The position numbers and the translations under genes were made by a program. Shown piece by piece: positions 42,794 through 51,836 of a stretch of 64,000 nucleotides of DNA. The notes under the pieces were generated by a model. That model was not told the DNA's origin, made no database searches, and saw only the letters and a program-made list of their open reading frames with translations. Source of the DNA: PHAA01 sp034927445. GTDB taxonomy: Bacteria > Bacillota > Syntrophomonadia > Syntrophomonadales > Syntrophomonadaceae. Positions within the stretch are counted from its first letter, which is position 1. Each line of letters begins with the position of its first letter. Location of the stretch: NCBI GenBank assembly GCA_034927445.1, contig JAYFPZ010000016.1:62001-126000 (forward strand), read 5' to 3'.

Positions 42794-43156
42794 GTGTTTA
42801 AGATGCAAACAATTGACCGGTGCGACTGTAATGTAATCCATGAGGATATTGTCGATAAGGTGAAAGGAAAAATGCCTCCAGAGGAATCACTATATGATCT
42901 TGCAGAACTATTTAAGGTTTTCGGAGACTCGACTAGATCCAAGATATTATGGGCTTTGGATGAGGCTGAAATGTGTGTATGTGATTTAGCCTATTTGCTA
43001 AATATGACCCAATCGGCAGTTTCACATCAACTCAGGGTTCTGAAGCAGACTAAATTGGTTAAAAACCGGAAAGAAGGTAAAATCGTATTCTACTCACTGG
43101 AAGATGAACATGTAAGGCAAATTTTTGAACTGGGGTTAAAGCATATAAACGAATAA
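42794..43156 (+). CDS. ArsR/SmtB-family (CadC-like) metal-sensing repressor
   Basis: A 120-residue winged-helix repressor. ELFKVFGDSTRSKILWALDE is followed by EMCVCDLAYLLNMTQSAVSH, with the CVC metal site at the recognition helix as in CadC/ArsR. The N-terminal CDCNVIH adds Cys/His ligands, as in CadC sensors of Cd, Pb and Zn. GTG 42794 is eight to nine bases after GAGGTG. It lies ahead of the P-type ATPase and should repress its own operon until metal binds. Confidence 0.93.
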   Translation: MFKMQTIDRCDCNVIHEDIVDKVKGKMPPEESLYDLAELFKVFGDSTRSKILWALDEAEMCVCDLAYLLNMTQSAVSHQLRVLKQTKLVKNRKEGKIVFYSLEDEHVRQIFELGLKHINE

Positions 43157-43252
43157 GACTCACTGAAAAATAAAAGATTAGGGTTAGAAAGAACTGGAGA
43201 AGCTGAAACGAATTCAATTTATTTAGAGGGAAGAAAAGACGCGAAAGAAGGC

Positions 43253-45385
43253 ATGGATATGCGTTATTCATTGGCAGGACTGGACTGTCCAAATTGCGCT
43301 GCGAAATTGGAACGGGAACTTCGGAAAGTAAATGGTTTGGAGAATACAACCGTTAATTTTAATACATTGAGCGTCGAAATGCCGGAAATGTTGGAAGAAG
43401 AAGCCCGTGCCGTCATTAAACGGGTTGAACCGGAAGTAAAATTGCAGAAGAGTGAACGGTCACAGTCCTCTTCATCAGCCGAGGAAACGGAAGAACATAA
43501 TAGTCTTTGGGTGATCATCGCAGCAGGGTTACTTTTTGCTATTGGCTTAATATTTAACCAATCACTGCATGACACGCCGTTCTCATGGGCTGAGTATGCT
43601 GTTTTGATTCCGGCTTATCTCTTGGTAGGCTGGTCGGTCATTCTAGCCGCCTTTAGAAAACTGGTGGGAGGAGAGTTTTTCGATGAGAATTTCTTGATGA
43701 CTATTGCTACCGGTGGGGCCATAGCGATCCACCAATTACCAGAGGCCGTGGGTGTGATGCTTTTTTATGCGGTTGGTGAATACTTGCAGGACCGGGCTGT
43801 CGATCGCTCACGGAGGTCCATCACCGCCTTGCTTAATATTCAGCCGGAATATGCCAATCTCAAAGATAATGGGGGAATGCGTCAAGTAAGACCTGAAGAA
43901 GTTGAGATTGGGCAGGTAATAATAATCAAACCCGGTGAAAAAGTCCCTCTGGATGGTGAGATTATTGAAGGGACATCATTTGTTGATACTGCCGCTTTAA
44001 CCGGCGAGTCCGTTCCGCGAAAAGTTGAAACGGGTGAGAAAGTATTATCCGGAATGATCAATGGGCAGGGACTGCTTACGGTCAGGGTTTCCAAACCGTT
44101 TAAAGATTCGTCGGTGGCTAGGATCTTGGAATTGGTTGAAAAAGCCGGTGAGAGAAAAGCTCCCACTGAACAGTTCATAACCAAATTTGCAAATTTCTAT
44201 ACCCCCATTGTGGTTGGGGCAGCCGCCCTGATTGCAATTATTCCGCCATTGTTGGTCCCGGGAGCGACATTCAGTGAATGGATTTACCGGGCCCTTATAC
44301 TATTGGTTATTTCCTGCCCTTGTGCGCTGATGGTTTCTATCCCATTGGGCTATTTTGGCGGAATTGGAGCCGCCTCGAAAAACGGAATCCTGGTTAAAGG
44401 TGCTAATTATATTGATGCCCTGGCGGAATTGGATACGGTCGTATTTGATAAGACCGGTACCTTGACCAAAGGAGTTTTTCGGGTAACTGATATCGTAACT
44501 AAAAACCAAATTACCCCGGAAGATATCCTGTCTGCAGCGGCCGGGGCCGAAATATACAGCAATCACCCCATTGCTCAGTCAATCTTGGCTGCGTATAAAG
44601 AGAAGACCGAAAAAGAAATCACAGACGACCAGGTTCGGGATTATCGTGAAATTTCTGCCCACGGAATCAGCGCCAGTGTAAATGGGCGTAGGGTTCTGGC
44701 GGGGAATGACCGGCTGATGCACAAGGAAAACATAGTCCATGAGGATTGCGATGTTACCGGAACCATTGTTTATGTGGCAATTGATGGGGTTTATGCCGGA
44801 TATATAGTTATCTCTGATGAATTGAAACCTGATGCCAAAGAGGCAATCAGTCGGCTGAAACAGCTGGGGATCAGGAAAACCGTAGTGCTTTCCGGTGATG
44901 ATAAAACGGTTGTAGAAAAGATCAGCCAGGAAATAGGGATTGATAGCTATTTTGCGGAATTACTGCCGGAAGATAAGGTCCAGATGGTTGAAGAATTGGA
45001 AAAGGAGATAAAGTATCGGGATAAACAAAAACTGGTATTTGTCGGTGATGGCATCAATGATGCACCCGTAATTACCAGGGCTGACATTGGTGTGGCGATG
45101 GGTGGTTTGGGCAGTGACGCGGTAATTGAAGCCGCCGATGTGGTTCTGATGGAGGATGCCCCCTCCAAGCTGGCACGGGCAGTGGAAATCGCCAGAAGGA
45201 CCCGACGCATAGTTCGGGAAAATATTTATATGGCCTTAACCGTTAAAGCCTTCTTTATTTTGCTGGGTACCATCGGTTTGGCCAGTATCTGGGAAGCTGT
45301 TTTTGCTGATGTAGGGGTAACTTTATTGGCTGTATTGAATGCCAGCCGGACACTGCAGCGCCGCCAAAGGTCTGTTCCAGCCTAA
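43253..45385 (+). CDS. cadA: Cd/Zn/Pb-type P1B ATPase (CadA/ZntA-like)
   Basis: A 710-residue heavy-metal exporter. An N-terminal HMA domain (GLDCPNCA), the CPC motif in ISCPCALMVSIP (about residue 355), the phosphorylation site DKTGTLTKG (about 400) and the hinge GDGINDAPV (about 597) are all present. The CPC motif and lack of a second HMA domain fit Cd/Zn/Pb specificity better than Cu. It follows the CadC-like repressor in one operon. ATG 43253 or 43259 may start. Confidence 0.95.
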   Translation: MDMRYSLAGLDCPNCAAKLERELRKVNGLENTTVNFNTLSVEMPEMLEEEARAVIKRVEPEVKLQKSERSQSSSSAEETEEHNSLWVIIAAGLLFAIGLIFNQSLHDTPFSWAEYAVLIPAYLLVGWSVILAAFRKLVGGEFFDENFLMTIATGGAIAIHQLPEAVGVMLFYAVGEYLQDRAVDRSRRSITALLNIQPEYANLKDNGGMRQVRPEEVEIGQVIIIKPGEKVPLDGEIIEGTSFVDTAALTGESVPRKVETGEKVLSGMINGQGLLTVRVSKPFKDSSVARILELVEKAGERKAPTEQFITKFANFYTPIVVGAAALIAIIPPLLVPGATFSEWIYRALILLVISCPCALMVSIPLGYFGGIGAASKNGILVKGANYIDALAELDTVVFDKTGTLTKGVFRVTDIVTKNQITPEDILSAAAGAEIYSNHPIAQSILAAYKEKTEKEITDDQVRDYREISAHGISASVNGRRVLAGNDRLMHKENIVHEDCDVTGTIVYVAIDGVYAGYIVISDELKPDAKEAISRLKQLGIRKTVVLSGDDKTVVEKISQEIGIDSYFAELLPEDKVQMVEELEKEIKYRDKQKLVFVGDGINDAPVITRADIGVAMGGLGSDAVIEAADVVLMEDAPSKLARAVEIARRTRRIVRENIYMALTVKAFFILLGTIGLASIWEAVFADVGVTLLAVLNASRTLQRRQRSVPA

Positions 45386-45423
45386 AAGAAGAAAAGGTTA
45401 TTGGGGAATGGAGAGATGGAATT

Positions 45424-46038
45424 ATGGACATTACGGGTGGGGCATTGGTTGGTACGTTATTTATAATATATTTTCTCCTATGGAAAATAAAACGGGTAAC
45501 CCAGATTAATAAAACCGGTATCGACCCGGAAGTTCTCAAGACATCCAAATCAAACTTGCAGAGATATATGGGGGTTATGTTGAACTTATTAACCGTTTAT
45601 GCTATTTTATTAATCATTTTTCATACGGCCAACCTTCAGTTTTACTCTTGGTTTAGCAGATTAGAAGGATTAGATCAAAACACCATAAAGTACGTAGGTT
45701 TCGTTATTGGTATTATCGGCTTATGTTGCTGCCTGTATGCTCAAGTAAAAATGGGTAAATCATGGCGTGTAGGGATAGATGAAAACATTAAAACTGAGTT
45801 AGTCACTACAGGATTGTATAGAATTATCAGGAATCCAACGTATCTTGGCTTATATATCCTCAATATCGGGGTGTGGCTGATTTGGCCAACTTGGACCATA
45901 TTCATCTTAAATGTATTTTTTATCTATACTCTGGAGTTTCAAGTGAGATGTGAAGAGGACTACCTGGAAATAATGTGGGGCAAAGAGTATACGGAATATA
46001 AAGGTAAAACCAAAAGATATATTCCATTCATATATTGA
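45424..46038 (+). CDS. Isoprenylcysteine carboxyl methyltransferase-like membrane protein
   Basis: A 204-residue protein with about five membrane helices. The ICMT/PEMT family core is ELVTTGLYRIIRNPTYLGLY, and the end has RCEEDYLEIMWGKEYTEYKG. It binds SAM at the membrane face. It lies 38 bases after the metal ATPase and is probably co-transcribed. Such genes often accompany metal-resistance operons; the substrate in bacteria is unknown. Confidence 0.87.
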   Translation: MDITGGALVGTLFIIYFLLWKIKRVTQINKTGIDPEVLKTSKSNLQRYMGVMLNLLTVYAILLIIFHTANLQFYSWFSRLEGLDQNTIKYVGFVIGIIGLCCCLYAQVKMGKSWRVGIDENIKTELVTTGLYRIIRNPTYLGLYILNIGVWLIWPTWTIFILNVFFIYTLEFQVRCEEDYLEIMWGKEYTEYKGKTKRYIPFIY

Positions 46039-46204
46039 GACAAGCTTATGATAGATAAATGATAGCACCGCGACTGTGGATTCTTAAAAGTATTGCAGAA
46101 TTAAGGTGGATTTTGTAGATGTTGAAAGCTAGGTGGATGTTATGAAATCGCAAATATCCTCAGGCTACTTAAGCACTATTTAGCAAGAGCGAAACAATCA
46201 AGCA
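46039..46204. other. Short intergenic region
   Basis: AT-rich, no gene or clear hairpin between the converging methyltransferase and spore-protein genes. Confidence 0.3.
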
Positions 46205-46375
46205 CTATCCTTCGATAAGATCTTGGGCTGACACTTCCAGATGTTCATTGGTATGAAGATTTATAACTCCAACCGTGGTTTTATTAATTTTTTCGATCCA
46301 TACGGGATGTCCCTGAAAATATACCTCGATGATGCCAAGTGAATCAAATATTTCGCCAGCTCTATTGATATGCAT
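46205..46375 (-). CDS. sspH: Small acid-soluble spore protein, H-type
   Basis: A 56-residue protein reading MHINRAGEIFDSLGIIEVYF, then HPVWIEKINKTTVGVI and HLEVSAQDLIEG. This matches SspH-type spore proteins in length and in the INRAxEI, G-x-PVWI and LEV segments. GGGGG precedes ATG 46375. It is monocistronic and presumably expressed in the forespore. It supports an endospore-forming host. Confidence 0.85.
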   Translation of the reverse strand: MHINRAGEIFDSLGIIEVYFQGHPVWIEKINKTTVGVINLHTNEHLEVSAQDLIEG

Positions 46376-46611
46376 GTATCTACCCCCGAATTTGTTTTTC
46401 TTTTAGCATTTCCCACAAATTCTTGCCTATGCAAATTGTCCACCGGGTAAGTTAATTAGGGGCATTTTTACAGGATGTCTAAATATGCGATTTGAATATA
46501 CAGCTTGCATTCTGGGCCAGTTGTAGACATACTATCAACATGGTGATAAAGTGAAAATATACCAGTTCGATTTTAATTAAACAGTTCTAGCAATTGAAAG
46601 GAGAGGACTTT

Positions 46612-46821
46612 ATGAAAATCAGCGCACGGAATCAGTTGAAAGGCAAGATTATAGGTCTCACCCCTGGCTCGGTAAACACCGAGGTAGTAGTTGAACTCCC
46701 CGGAGGCGCCCAAGTGGTAAGCATTATTACCAAAAATTCTGCCAATGCGTTGGACTTGGCCATTGGCACAGAAGTGTATGCGGTTATTAAAGCCTCTAAC
46801 GTTATGATAGCAACGGACTAA
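46612..46821 (+). CDS. Molybdenum-pterin-binding protein (molbindin, TOBE domain)
   Basis: A 69-residue single Mop/TOBE domain: KISARNQLKGKIIGLTPGSV, then TEVVVELPGGAQVVSIITKN and VYAVIKASNVMIATD. It binds molybdate or tungstate as an oligomer for storage or homeostasis. AGGAGAGG is well placed before ATG 46612. No molybdate transporter is next to it. Confidence 0.93.
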   Translation: MKISARNQLKGKIIGLTPGSVNTEVVVELPGGAQVVSIITKNSANALDLAIGTEVYAVIKASNVMIATD

Positions 46822-46930
46822 ATGAATTCGGTCTGACTTCTGTCGGAATAAGGCAGGAGTCAGAACTCGCATGGACGGATCGGATCAATAATAGTTAACT
46901 TTAAATAAAAGATAAAAAGGGGCATTGAAA

Positions 46931-47773
46931 ATGAATAGTACAAGAAATATGCTGGAAAAAGAGATGAAATCACTGCTTGCGCAGCTGGCAGTTTCGGCCC
47001 GGCAATATGACAATGGCAATGAAGCAGCGGCCCTAGGGCTTGCGGTTGGTGTCAGAGCGATATTTCATAATTCCGCTAAAACAATGTCCCTTTTTAACCA
47101 GCTGCAGTTGAAAAATAATGTGTTTCTGCTTTCTACCACTGCCCAGTATATACCGGGTTATTCCTTAAATTATCACGGGCTTGTCAGGGAGAAAAGCACC
47201 GGAGCGGCAGAAGCAGCCCCAGAGACCAAAAAAACGGAGGGATATCTCCCGTTATGTAATATAGATAAGGAGTTTACTAATAAGTGGCATATATTTAATG
47301 ATTGGTGGAACGAACTGGTGGTAAGCAGCAAAATCCGCCCTTTATCACGCCAAGACATTGTCTTAACGATTGCCAACCAGGATGAGGGCGCGCATATTGA
47401 CGGTGAGCCTGACGATAATTATTCCAGACTGCCATGCGATGCAGAGGGGTGGCTGTATGCCGGGAATGAGCAGGAAAGTATGCTTCCTTATAGGGTTGCC
47501 TATGCCACCATGCGTCAGATTGTTTTCGAAATCCTCAAGTCATTTGAGTATTTCGAAAATATTAAATCATACAGCCGCAGAGCGGATATCAAGCTCAATG
47601 CCCTGTGTTTTAACGATGTTATCTATTTTGCTCCCTTTGAATGCGAAAAATATCCGATGACTGCAGAGGCTTTGGTGGACAAGCGCTTTAAACATATTGA
47701 GAGAAGAGAAGTCTATTTCGACAGCCTGATTTTTCATGACGGCAATAAAAACGGACGGATTATTGCCATGTAA
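46931..47773 (+). CDS. Hypothetical protein (280 residues)
   Basis: A soluble protein without signal or membrane segments. Notable segments are LGLAVGVRAIFHNSAKTMSL, HIFNDWWNELVVSS, QDIVLTIANQDEGAHIDGEP and DIKLNALCFNDVIYFAPFEC. I do not recognise a named domain. Two acidic/His clusters could bind metal. ATG 46931 follows AAGGGG by eight bases; the in-frame TTG at 46925 is too close. It has its own terminator at 47832. Confidence 0.6.
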   Translation: MNSTRNMLEKEMKSLLAQLAVSARQYDNGNEAAALGLAVGVRAIFHNSAKTMSLFNQLQLKNNVFLLSTTAQYIPGYSLNYHGLVREKSTGAAEAAPETKKTEGYLPLCNIDKEFTNKWHIFNDWWNELVVSSKIRPLSRQDIVLTIANQDEGAHIDGEPDDNYSRLPCDAEGWLYAGNEQESMLPYRVAYATMRQIVFEILKSFEYFENIKSYSRRADIKLNALCFNDVIYFAPFECEKYPMTAEALVDKRFKHIERREVYFDSLIFHDGNKNGRIIAM

Positions 47774-47831
47774 ACCGGATAGAGGTACAATGCCGGGTTG
47801 GCTTTATCCAGTTCACAATTTATAAATCAGG

Positions 47832-47873
47832 AAGCTGTGCTTATCCGAGAAATAACGGGGGGCATAGCTTTTT
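47832..47873 (+). terminator. Terminator after the 280-residue hypothetical gene
   Basis: AAGCTGTGC (47832-47840) pairs with GCATAGCTT (47862-47870), one G-U, followed by a T-run. Confidence 0.65.
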
Positions 47874-48094
47874 GCGTATGGATGAAACCGGTGGCCTGGC
47901 AGGCAGGATAGTCAATCAACATAACTACAATTGTGATATAAAATAGTTGAACATTAGTAAAAAATAACAGCGGAATAAAGCTTTAAACTTACAAGTTTTG
48001 TCCGATACTTAAAAAAGTAGATATTTGAGCTTTGACCCAAAATAATAAAGCATGATTCCAATATAAAAGATGATGAGGTAATTATTTAAAGACG
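47874..48094. other. Intergenic region before the GGDEF/HD-GYP gene
   Basis: AT-rich and lacking genes. I looked for a c-di-GMP riboswitch before the signalling gene and saw no convincing match. Confidence 0.3.
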
Positions 48095-49564
48095 ATGGAT
48101 GCTGCAATAGAAAAAGTACTGGAAAACCAACAGACTATAAGGGAATGCAAACAGGCCGAAGAGGCTTTGAGGGTATCGGAAGAACTCTTTTCCAAGGCTT
48201 TTCATAGCAGCCCGATAGCTATGTCGATACATATTCTGGAGAACGGCAGGATAGTCGATACCAATGACAGCTTTTGCCGTTTGACCGGTTACAGCCGTGA
48301 ACAAACCCTGGGTCATACGATTGCCGAACTGGGGATTTGGGTTGACCCCCAGGCAGTTAAGCTGATAGGGCAAAAGCTGTTGAATAGGGAAAAAATTCAT
48401 GAACTGGAGATCAACTTCAGGAATAAAGCGGGAGAACAACGGGTAGTCCTGTTTTCATCAGAGATAATCGACATCAATTTCGAAGCTTGTCTGCTTAACA
48501 TAATCACGGACATAACGGACCGTAAGAAGGCTGAAGAAGAAATAAGGTATCTGAGCTTTTATGACCGGCTTACAGGTTTGTACAACCGGGCTTTTTTTGA
48601 AGAGGAATTAAAGCGGATGGACACTGAACGACAGTTGCCGATCAGCTTGATTATGGGCGATTTAAACGGGCTGAAGCTGATTAATGACTCCATGGGTCAC
48701 TACGAAGGGGACAGACTGTTAATCAAAGCAGGCCAAATACTCAAACAAGCGTGCCGCAGGGAAGATATTGTGGCACGGTGGGGCGGGGATGAATTTATCA
48801 TCCTCTTACCCCGGTGTGACAGCGAAGCAGCCGCCAGGATTGTTCGGAAAGTTAATGAGTATTGTAAAAACAATGAGGGCTTCCCCATAGACCTGAGCAT
48901 TTCCCTGGGTATGGCCTGTAAAACCGATCATACCCAGAATATGCAGAAGATCATGAAAGAGGCTGAAGACAAAATGTATCGCCACAAGTTAATGGAGACG
49001 CGCAGCACCCGCAATACATTTATCAGGTCTCTGGAGAAGACGCTTTGGGCCAACAGCCACGAAACCCAGGAACATTGCCTGCATCTGCAGGAGATTGCCC
49101 TTAAACTGGCCCGCTTGGCCGAGTTGTCGGAAAACGAGATAAGCAAACTCAAAATGCTGGCTTGTTTCCACGATATAGGCAAGATAGCCATACCCGGCAG
49201 CATTCTCAATAAAGCCGGAAAATATTCCCCCGAGGATTGGGAAACCATGAAAAGACATCCCGAGATTGGATACCGGATTGCCCTCAGCTCCCCTGAACTG
49301 GCTCCCATAGCCGAGGGCATATTGTTTCATCATGAACACTGGGATGGCCGGGGCTACCCCATAGGCCTCAAAGGCGAGGAGATTCCTCTCATATCACGTA
49401 TCATTGCCGTTGCCGATACTTACAGCGTTTTGGTTAATGGGCGTCCCTATCGGGAACCTGTTAGTTCCGAAGCAGCGTGGCAAGAAATATCCAAATGCGC
49501 AGGCACCCAGTTCGATCCGGAACTGGTAATTAAAGCCCTGACGTTAAGTTGGCAGGTCTGCTGA
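48095..49564 (+). CDS. PAS-GGDEF-HD-GYP cyclic-di-GMP signalling protein
   Basis: A 489-residue cytoplasmic protein. A PAS domain (about 25-140, FSKAFHSSPIAMSIH) is followed by a diguanylate cyclase domain with RWGGDEFIILLP and an HD-GYP phosphodiesterase domain with HDIGKIAIPG and HHEHWDGRGYP. All catalytic motifs look intact. The usual VADVFDAL segment reads VADTYSVLVNGRPYR. It may make and degrade c-di-GMP according to the PAS signal. GAGGTAA lies upstream at a rather long distance. Confidence 0.92.
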   Translation: MDAAIEKVLENQQTIRECKQAEEALRVSEELFSKAFHSSPIAMSIHILENGRIVDTNDSFCRLTGYSREQTLGHTIAELGIWVDPQAVKLIGQKLLNREKIHELEINFRNKAGEQRVVLFSSEIIDINFEACLLNIITDITDRKKAEEEIRYLSFYDRLTGLYNRAFFEEELKRMDTERQLPISLIMGDLNGLKLINDSMGHYEGDRLLIKAGQILKQACRREDIVARWGGDEFIILLPRCDSEAAARIVRKVNEYCKNNEGFPIDLSISLGMACKTDHTQNMQKIMKEAEDKMYRHKLMETRSTRNTFIRSLEKTLWANSHETQEHCLHLQEIALKLARLAELSENEISKLKMLACFHDIGKIAIPGSILNKAGKYSPEDWETMKRHPEIGYRIALSSPELAPIAEGILFHHEHWDGRGYPIGLKGEEIPLISRIIAVADTYSVLVNGRPYREPVSSEAAWQEISKCAGTQFDPELVIKALTLSWQVC

Positions 49565-49582
49565 AAAAAAGCTGCCTGGAAC

Positions 49583-49647
49583 TTGACATAATAACGAAAA
49601 TGAGTAAGATATTATTTAAATTAGCACTCGTTAAAAGAGAGTGCTAA
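49583..49647 (+). promoter_or_regulatory. htpG promoter with CIRCE element
   Basis: TTGACA (49583-49588), 16 bases and TAAGAT (49605-49610) form a sigma-A promoter. A perfect CIRCE follows at 49621-49647: TTAGCACTC-N9-GAGTGCTAA, the HrcA binding site. It predicts heat-shock control by HrcA. Confidence 0.93.
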
Positions 49648-49657
49648 TAAATTTCTG

Positions 49658-49731
49658 CTACGCTGAGGCGTAGTTTTTTAAGGCGCTATAGCGCCCGCGT
49701 TTTGGCGCGCAATTCGCGCAAACGCTCATTG
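49658..49731 (+). terminator. Leader hairpins before htpG, including an attenuator-like terminator
   Basis: CTACGC-tgag-GCGTAG (49658-49673) is followed by six T residues, a complete intrinsic terminator in the leader. The 14-base palindrome GGCGCTATAGCGCC (49682-49695) and then GCGCG-caatt-CGCGC (about 49706-49719) follow it. Confidence 0.6.
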
Positions 49732-49752
49732 AACATAAAAGGAGTGGTATTT

Positions 49753-51630
49753 TTGACTACCAAACAATTCAAAGCTGAATCTAAAAGGCTCCTGGACCTG
49801 ATGATCAATTCAATTTACACCAACCGGGAGATTTTTTTAAGAGAATTGATCTCCAATTCCAGCGATGCTATCGACAAACTTTATTATAAGACCTTGACGG
49901 ATGAAACGCTTACCTTCGATAAAGACAGCTACTATATTAAGATTTTCGTGGATAGGCCCAATCGAACCATTACCGTAAGCGATACCGGGATTGGAATGAC
50001 CGAGGAGGAGCTGGATGACAACCTGGGCATTATAGCCCAGAGCGGGTCATTGAATTTTAAAAAGGAAACCGATATTAAGGACGGCTTTGATATTATCGGC
50101 CAATTCGGGGTTGGTTTCTATTCCGCCTTTATGGTGGCGGACACCATAAAGGTTATAAGCAAAGCCTTCGGCAGCGAGCAAGCCCACAAATGGGAGTCCC
50201 ACGGCATAGAAGGCTATACCATCGAGCCCTGGCCCAAAGAAGCGGTGGGTACTGACATCATTCTGAAAATCAAAGAGAATACCGAAGATGAAAACTACGA
50301 TGATTATCTGAATGAATATCGTCTGAAATCCATAATCAAGAAATACTCTGATTTTATCCGCTACCCGATCAAAATGGACATGAAACGCAGCCGCCTGAAA
50401 GAGGGCAGTGAAGATGAATATGAAGAGTATACCGAGGAGCAGACCCTTAACAGCATGGTCCCCATCTGGAAGAAGAACAAGAACGAGCTTAGCCAGGAGG
50501 ACTATGATAATTTTTATGCGGAAAAACATTACGGGTTTGACAAGCCCCTTAAACATATCCACATCAGCACTGACGGTACCGTAAGCTACAACGCGATTCT
50601 ATACATCCCTGAAAAAATGCCCTTTGATTTTTATACCAAGGAGTATGAAAAAGGCCTGGAGCTCTATTCTTCAGGAGTATTGATCATGGGCAAATGTGCC
50701 GACCTGCTGCCCGACTGTTTTAGCTTTGTCAAAGGTATGGTCGATTCGGATGATTTGTCCCTCAACATATCCCGGGAAATGCTGCAGCATGACCGGCAGT
50801 TGAAACTGATCGCCAAAAACATCAAAACCAAAATTAAAAATGAACTGGCCGGCCTGCTAAAGAACGATCGGGAAACCTATGAAAAGTTTTTTGAGGCTTT
50901 CGGCCGGCAAATTAAGTACGGAATTTACGACAAATTTGGGGCTGACAAAGATATCCTGCAGGACCTCTTGCTGTTCTATTCATCCCGGGAGAAAAAAATG
51001 GTCACCCTGGAAGAATACGTCGCCCGGATGCCGGAAGCCCAGAAATATATCTACTATGCCGCCGGGGAATCGATTGAAAGACTGGAAAAATTACCGCAAA
51101 CGGAGATGGTAACGGACAAAGGCTATGAATTGTTGTATTTCACGGATGACGTTGACGAATTCGCCATCAAACTGATGATGAACTATAAAGAAAAGGAATT
51201 CAAATCAGTGTCCAGCGGCGATCTGGGGCTGGATGCCGATGAAGCCGAGAATCCCACGCCTGACGATGATGAGCTGCATAATAAATTATTTAAAGAAATG
51301 AAAGACCTGCTGGGGGACAGGGTCAGCGACGTGAAAGCGTCCAAGCGGCTGAAGACCCATCCGGTCTGTCTTACCAATCAAGGCGACCTCAGCATTGAGA
51401 TGGAAAAAATCCTTAATGTTGTTCCCAATGGTGAGAATCTTAAAGCTGAAAAAGTCCTGGAGGTCAATACCCATCATCGGGTCTTCAAGTCCCTGCAGGA
51501 TGCGTTCGAAAATGATAAGGAAAAATTCGGCCTTTATACCGGTTTGTTGTATAATCAGGCCCTGCTGATCGAGGGTTTACCCCTGGAGGACCCCCTGGAG
51601 TTCACCGAGAACATCTGCAAAATCATGTAA
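49753..51630 (+). CDS. htpG: Molecular chaperone HtpG (Hsp90)
   Basis: A 625-residue Hsp90 with all motifs of the GHKL ATP site: REIFLRELISNSSDAIDKLY, SDTGIGMTEEEL and GQFGVGFYSAFMVAD. Middle and C-terminal domains are complete. TTG 49753 (giving TTKQFKAESKRLLDLM) is behind AGGAGTGG; the open frame extends upstream through the leader hairpins and should not be used. Transcription depends on the CIRCE-controlled promoter. A strong terminator follows. Confidence 0.97.
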   Translation: MTTKQFKAESKRLLDLMINSIYTNREIFLRELISNSSDAIDKLYYKTLTDETLTFDKDSYYIKIFVDRPNRTITVSDTGIGMTEEELDDNLGIIAQSGSLNFKKETDIKDGFDIIGQFGVGFYSAFMVADTIKVISKAFGSEQAHKWESHGIEGYTIEPWPKEAVGTDIILKIKENTEDENYDDYLNEYRLKSIIKKYSDFIRYPIKMDMKRSRLKEGSEDEYEEYTEEQTLNSMVPIWKKNKNELSQEDYDNFYAEKHYGFDKPLKHIHISTDGTVSYNAILYIPEKMPFDFYTKEYEKGLELYSSGVLIMGKCADLLPDCFSFVKGMVDSDDLSLNISREMLQHDRQLKLIAKNIKTKIKNELAGLLKNDRETYEKFFEAFGRQIKYGIYDKFGADKDILQDLLLFYSSREKKMVTLEEYVARMPEAQKYIYYAAGESIERLEKLPQTEMVTDKGYELLYFTDDVDEFAIKLMMNYKEKEFKSVSSGDLGLDADEAENPTPDDDELHNKLFKEMKDLLGDRVSDVKASKRLKTHPVCLTNQGDLSIEMEKILNVVPNGENLKAEKVLEVNTHHRVFKSLQDAFENDKEKFGLYTGLLYNQALLIEGLPLEDPLEFTENICKIM

Positions 51631-51649
51631 AAACACTTTTGGTAAATGG

Positions 51650-51687
51650 AAAGGCTTTGTGTATTTTCCCATGCACAAAGCCTTTTT
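51650..51687 (+). terminator. htpG terminator
   Basis: AAAGGCTTTGTG and CACAAAGCCTTT form a perfect 12-base stem followed by TT. Confidence 0.92.
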
Positions 51688-51836
51688 GATTGGAGAAGAG
51701 GATGATTGGTAAAATCAGGATCTATTTTAATAACCAATATATACATTGATTAACCGTGAATGATGTGATATAACTCTTACCAATCTATTACTTAGGCATT
51801 TTTAAAACAATGCTATATTTTTAAGGGGTGCACGGC

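Noticed and set aside
47874..48094. c-di-GMP riboswitch before the GGDEF/HD-GYP gene
   Set aside because: No stretch matched the expected aptamer core by eye.
49702..49752. N-terminal extension of HtpG
   Set aside because: It reads through leader hairpins; TTG 49753 has the SD and the family start.
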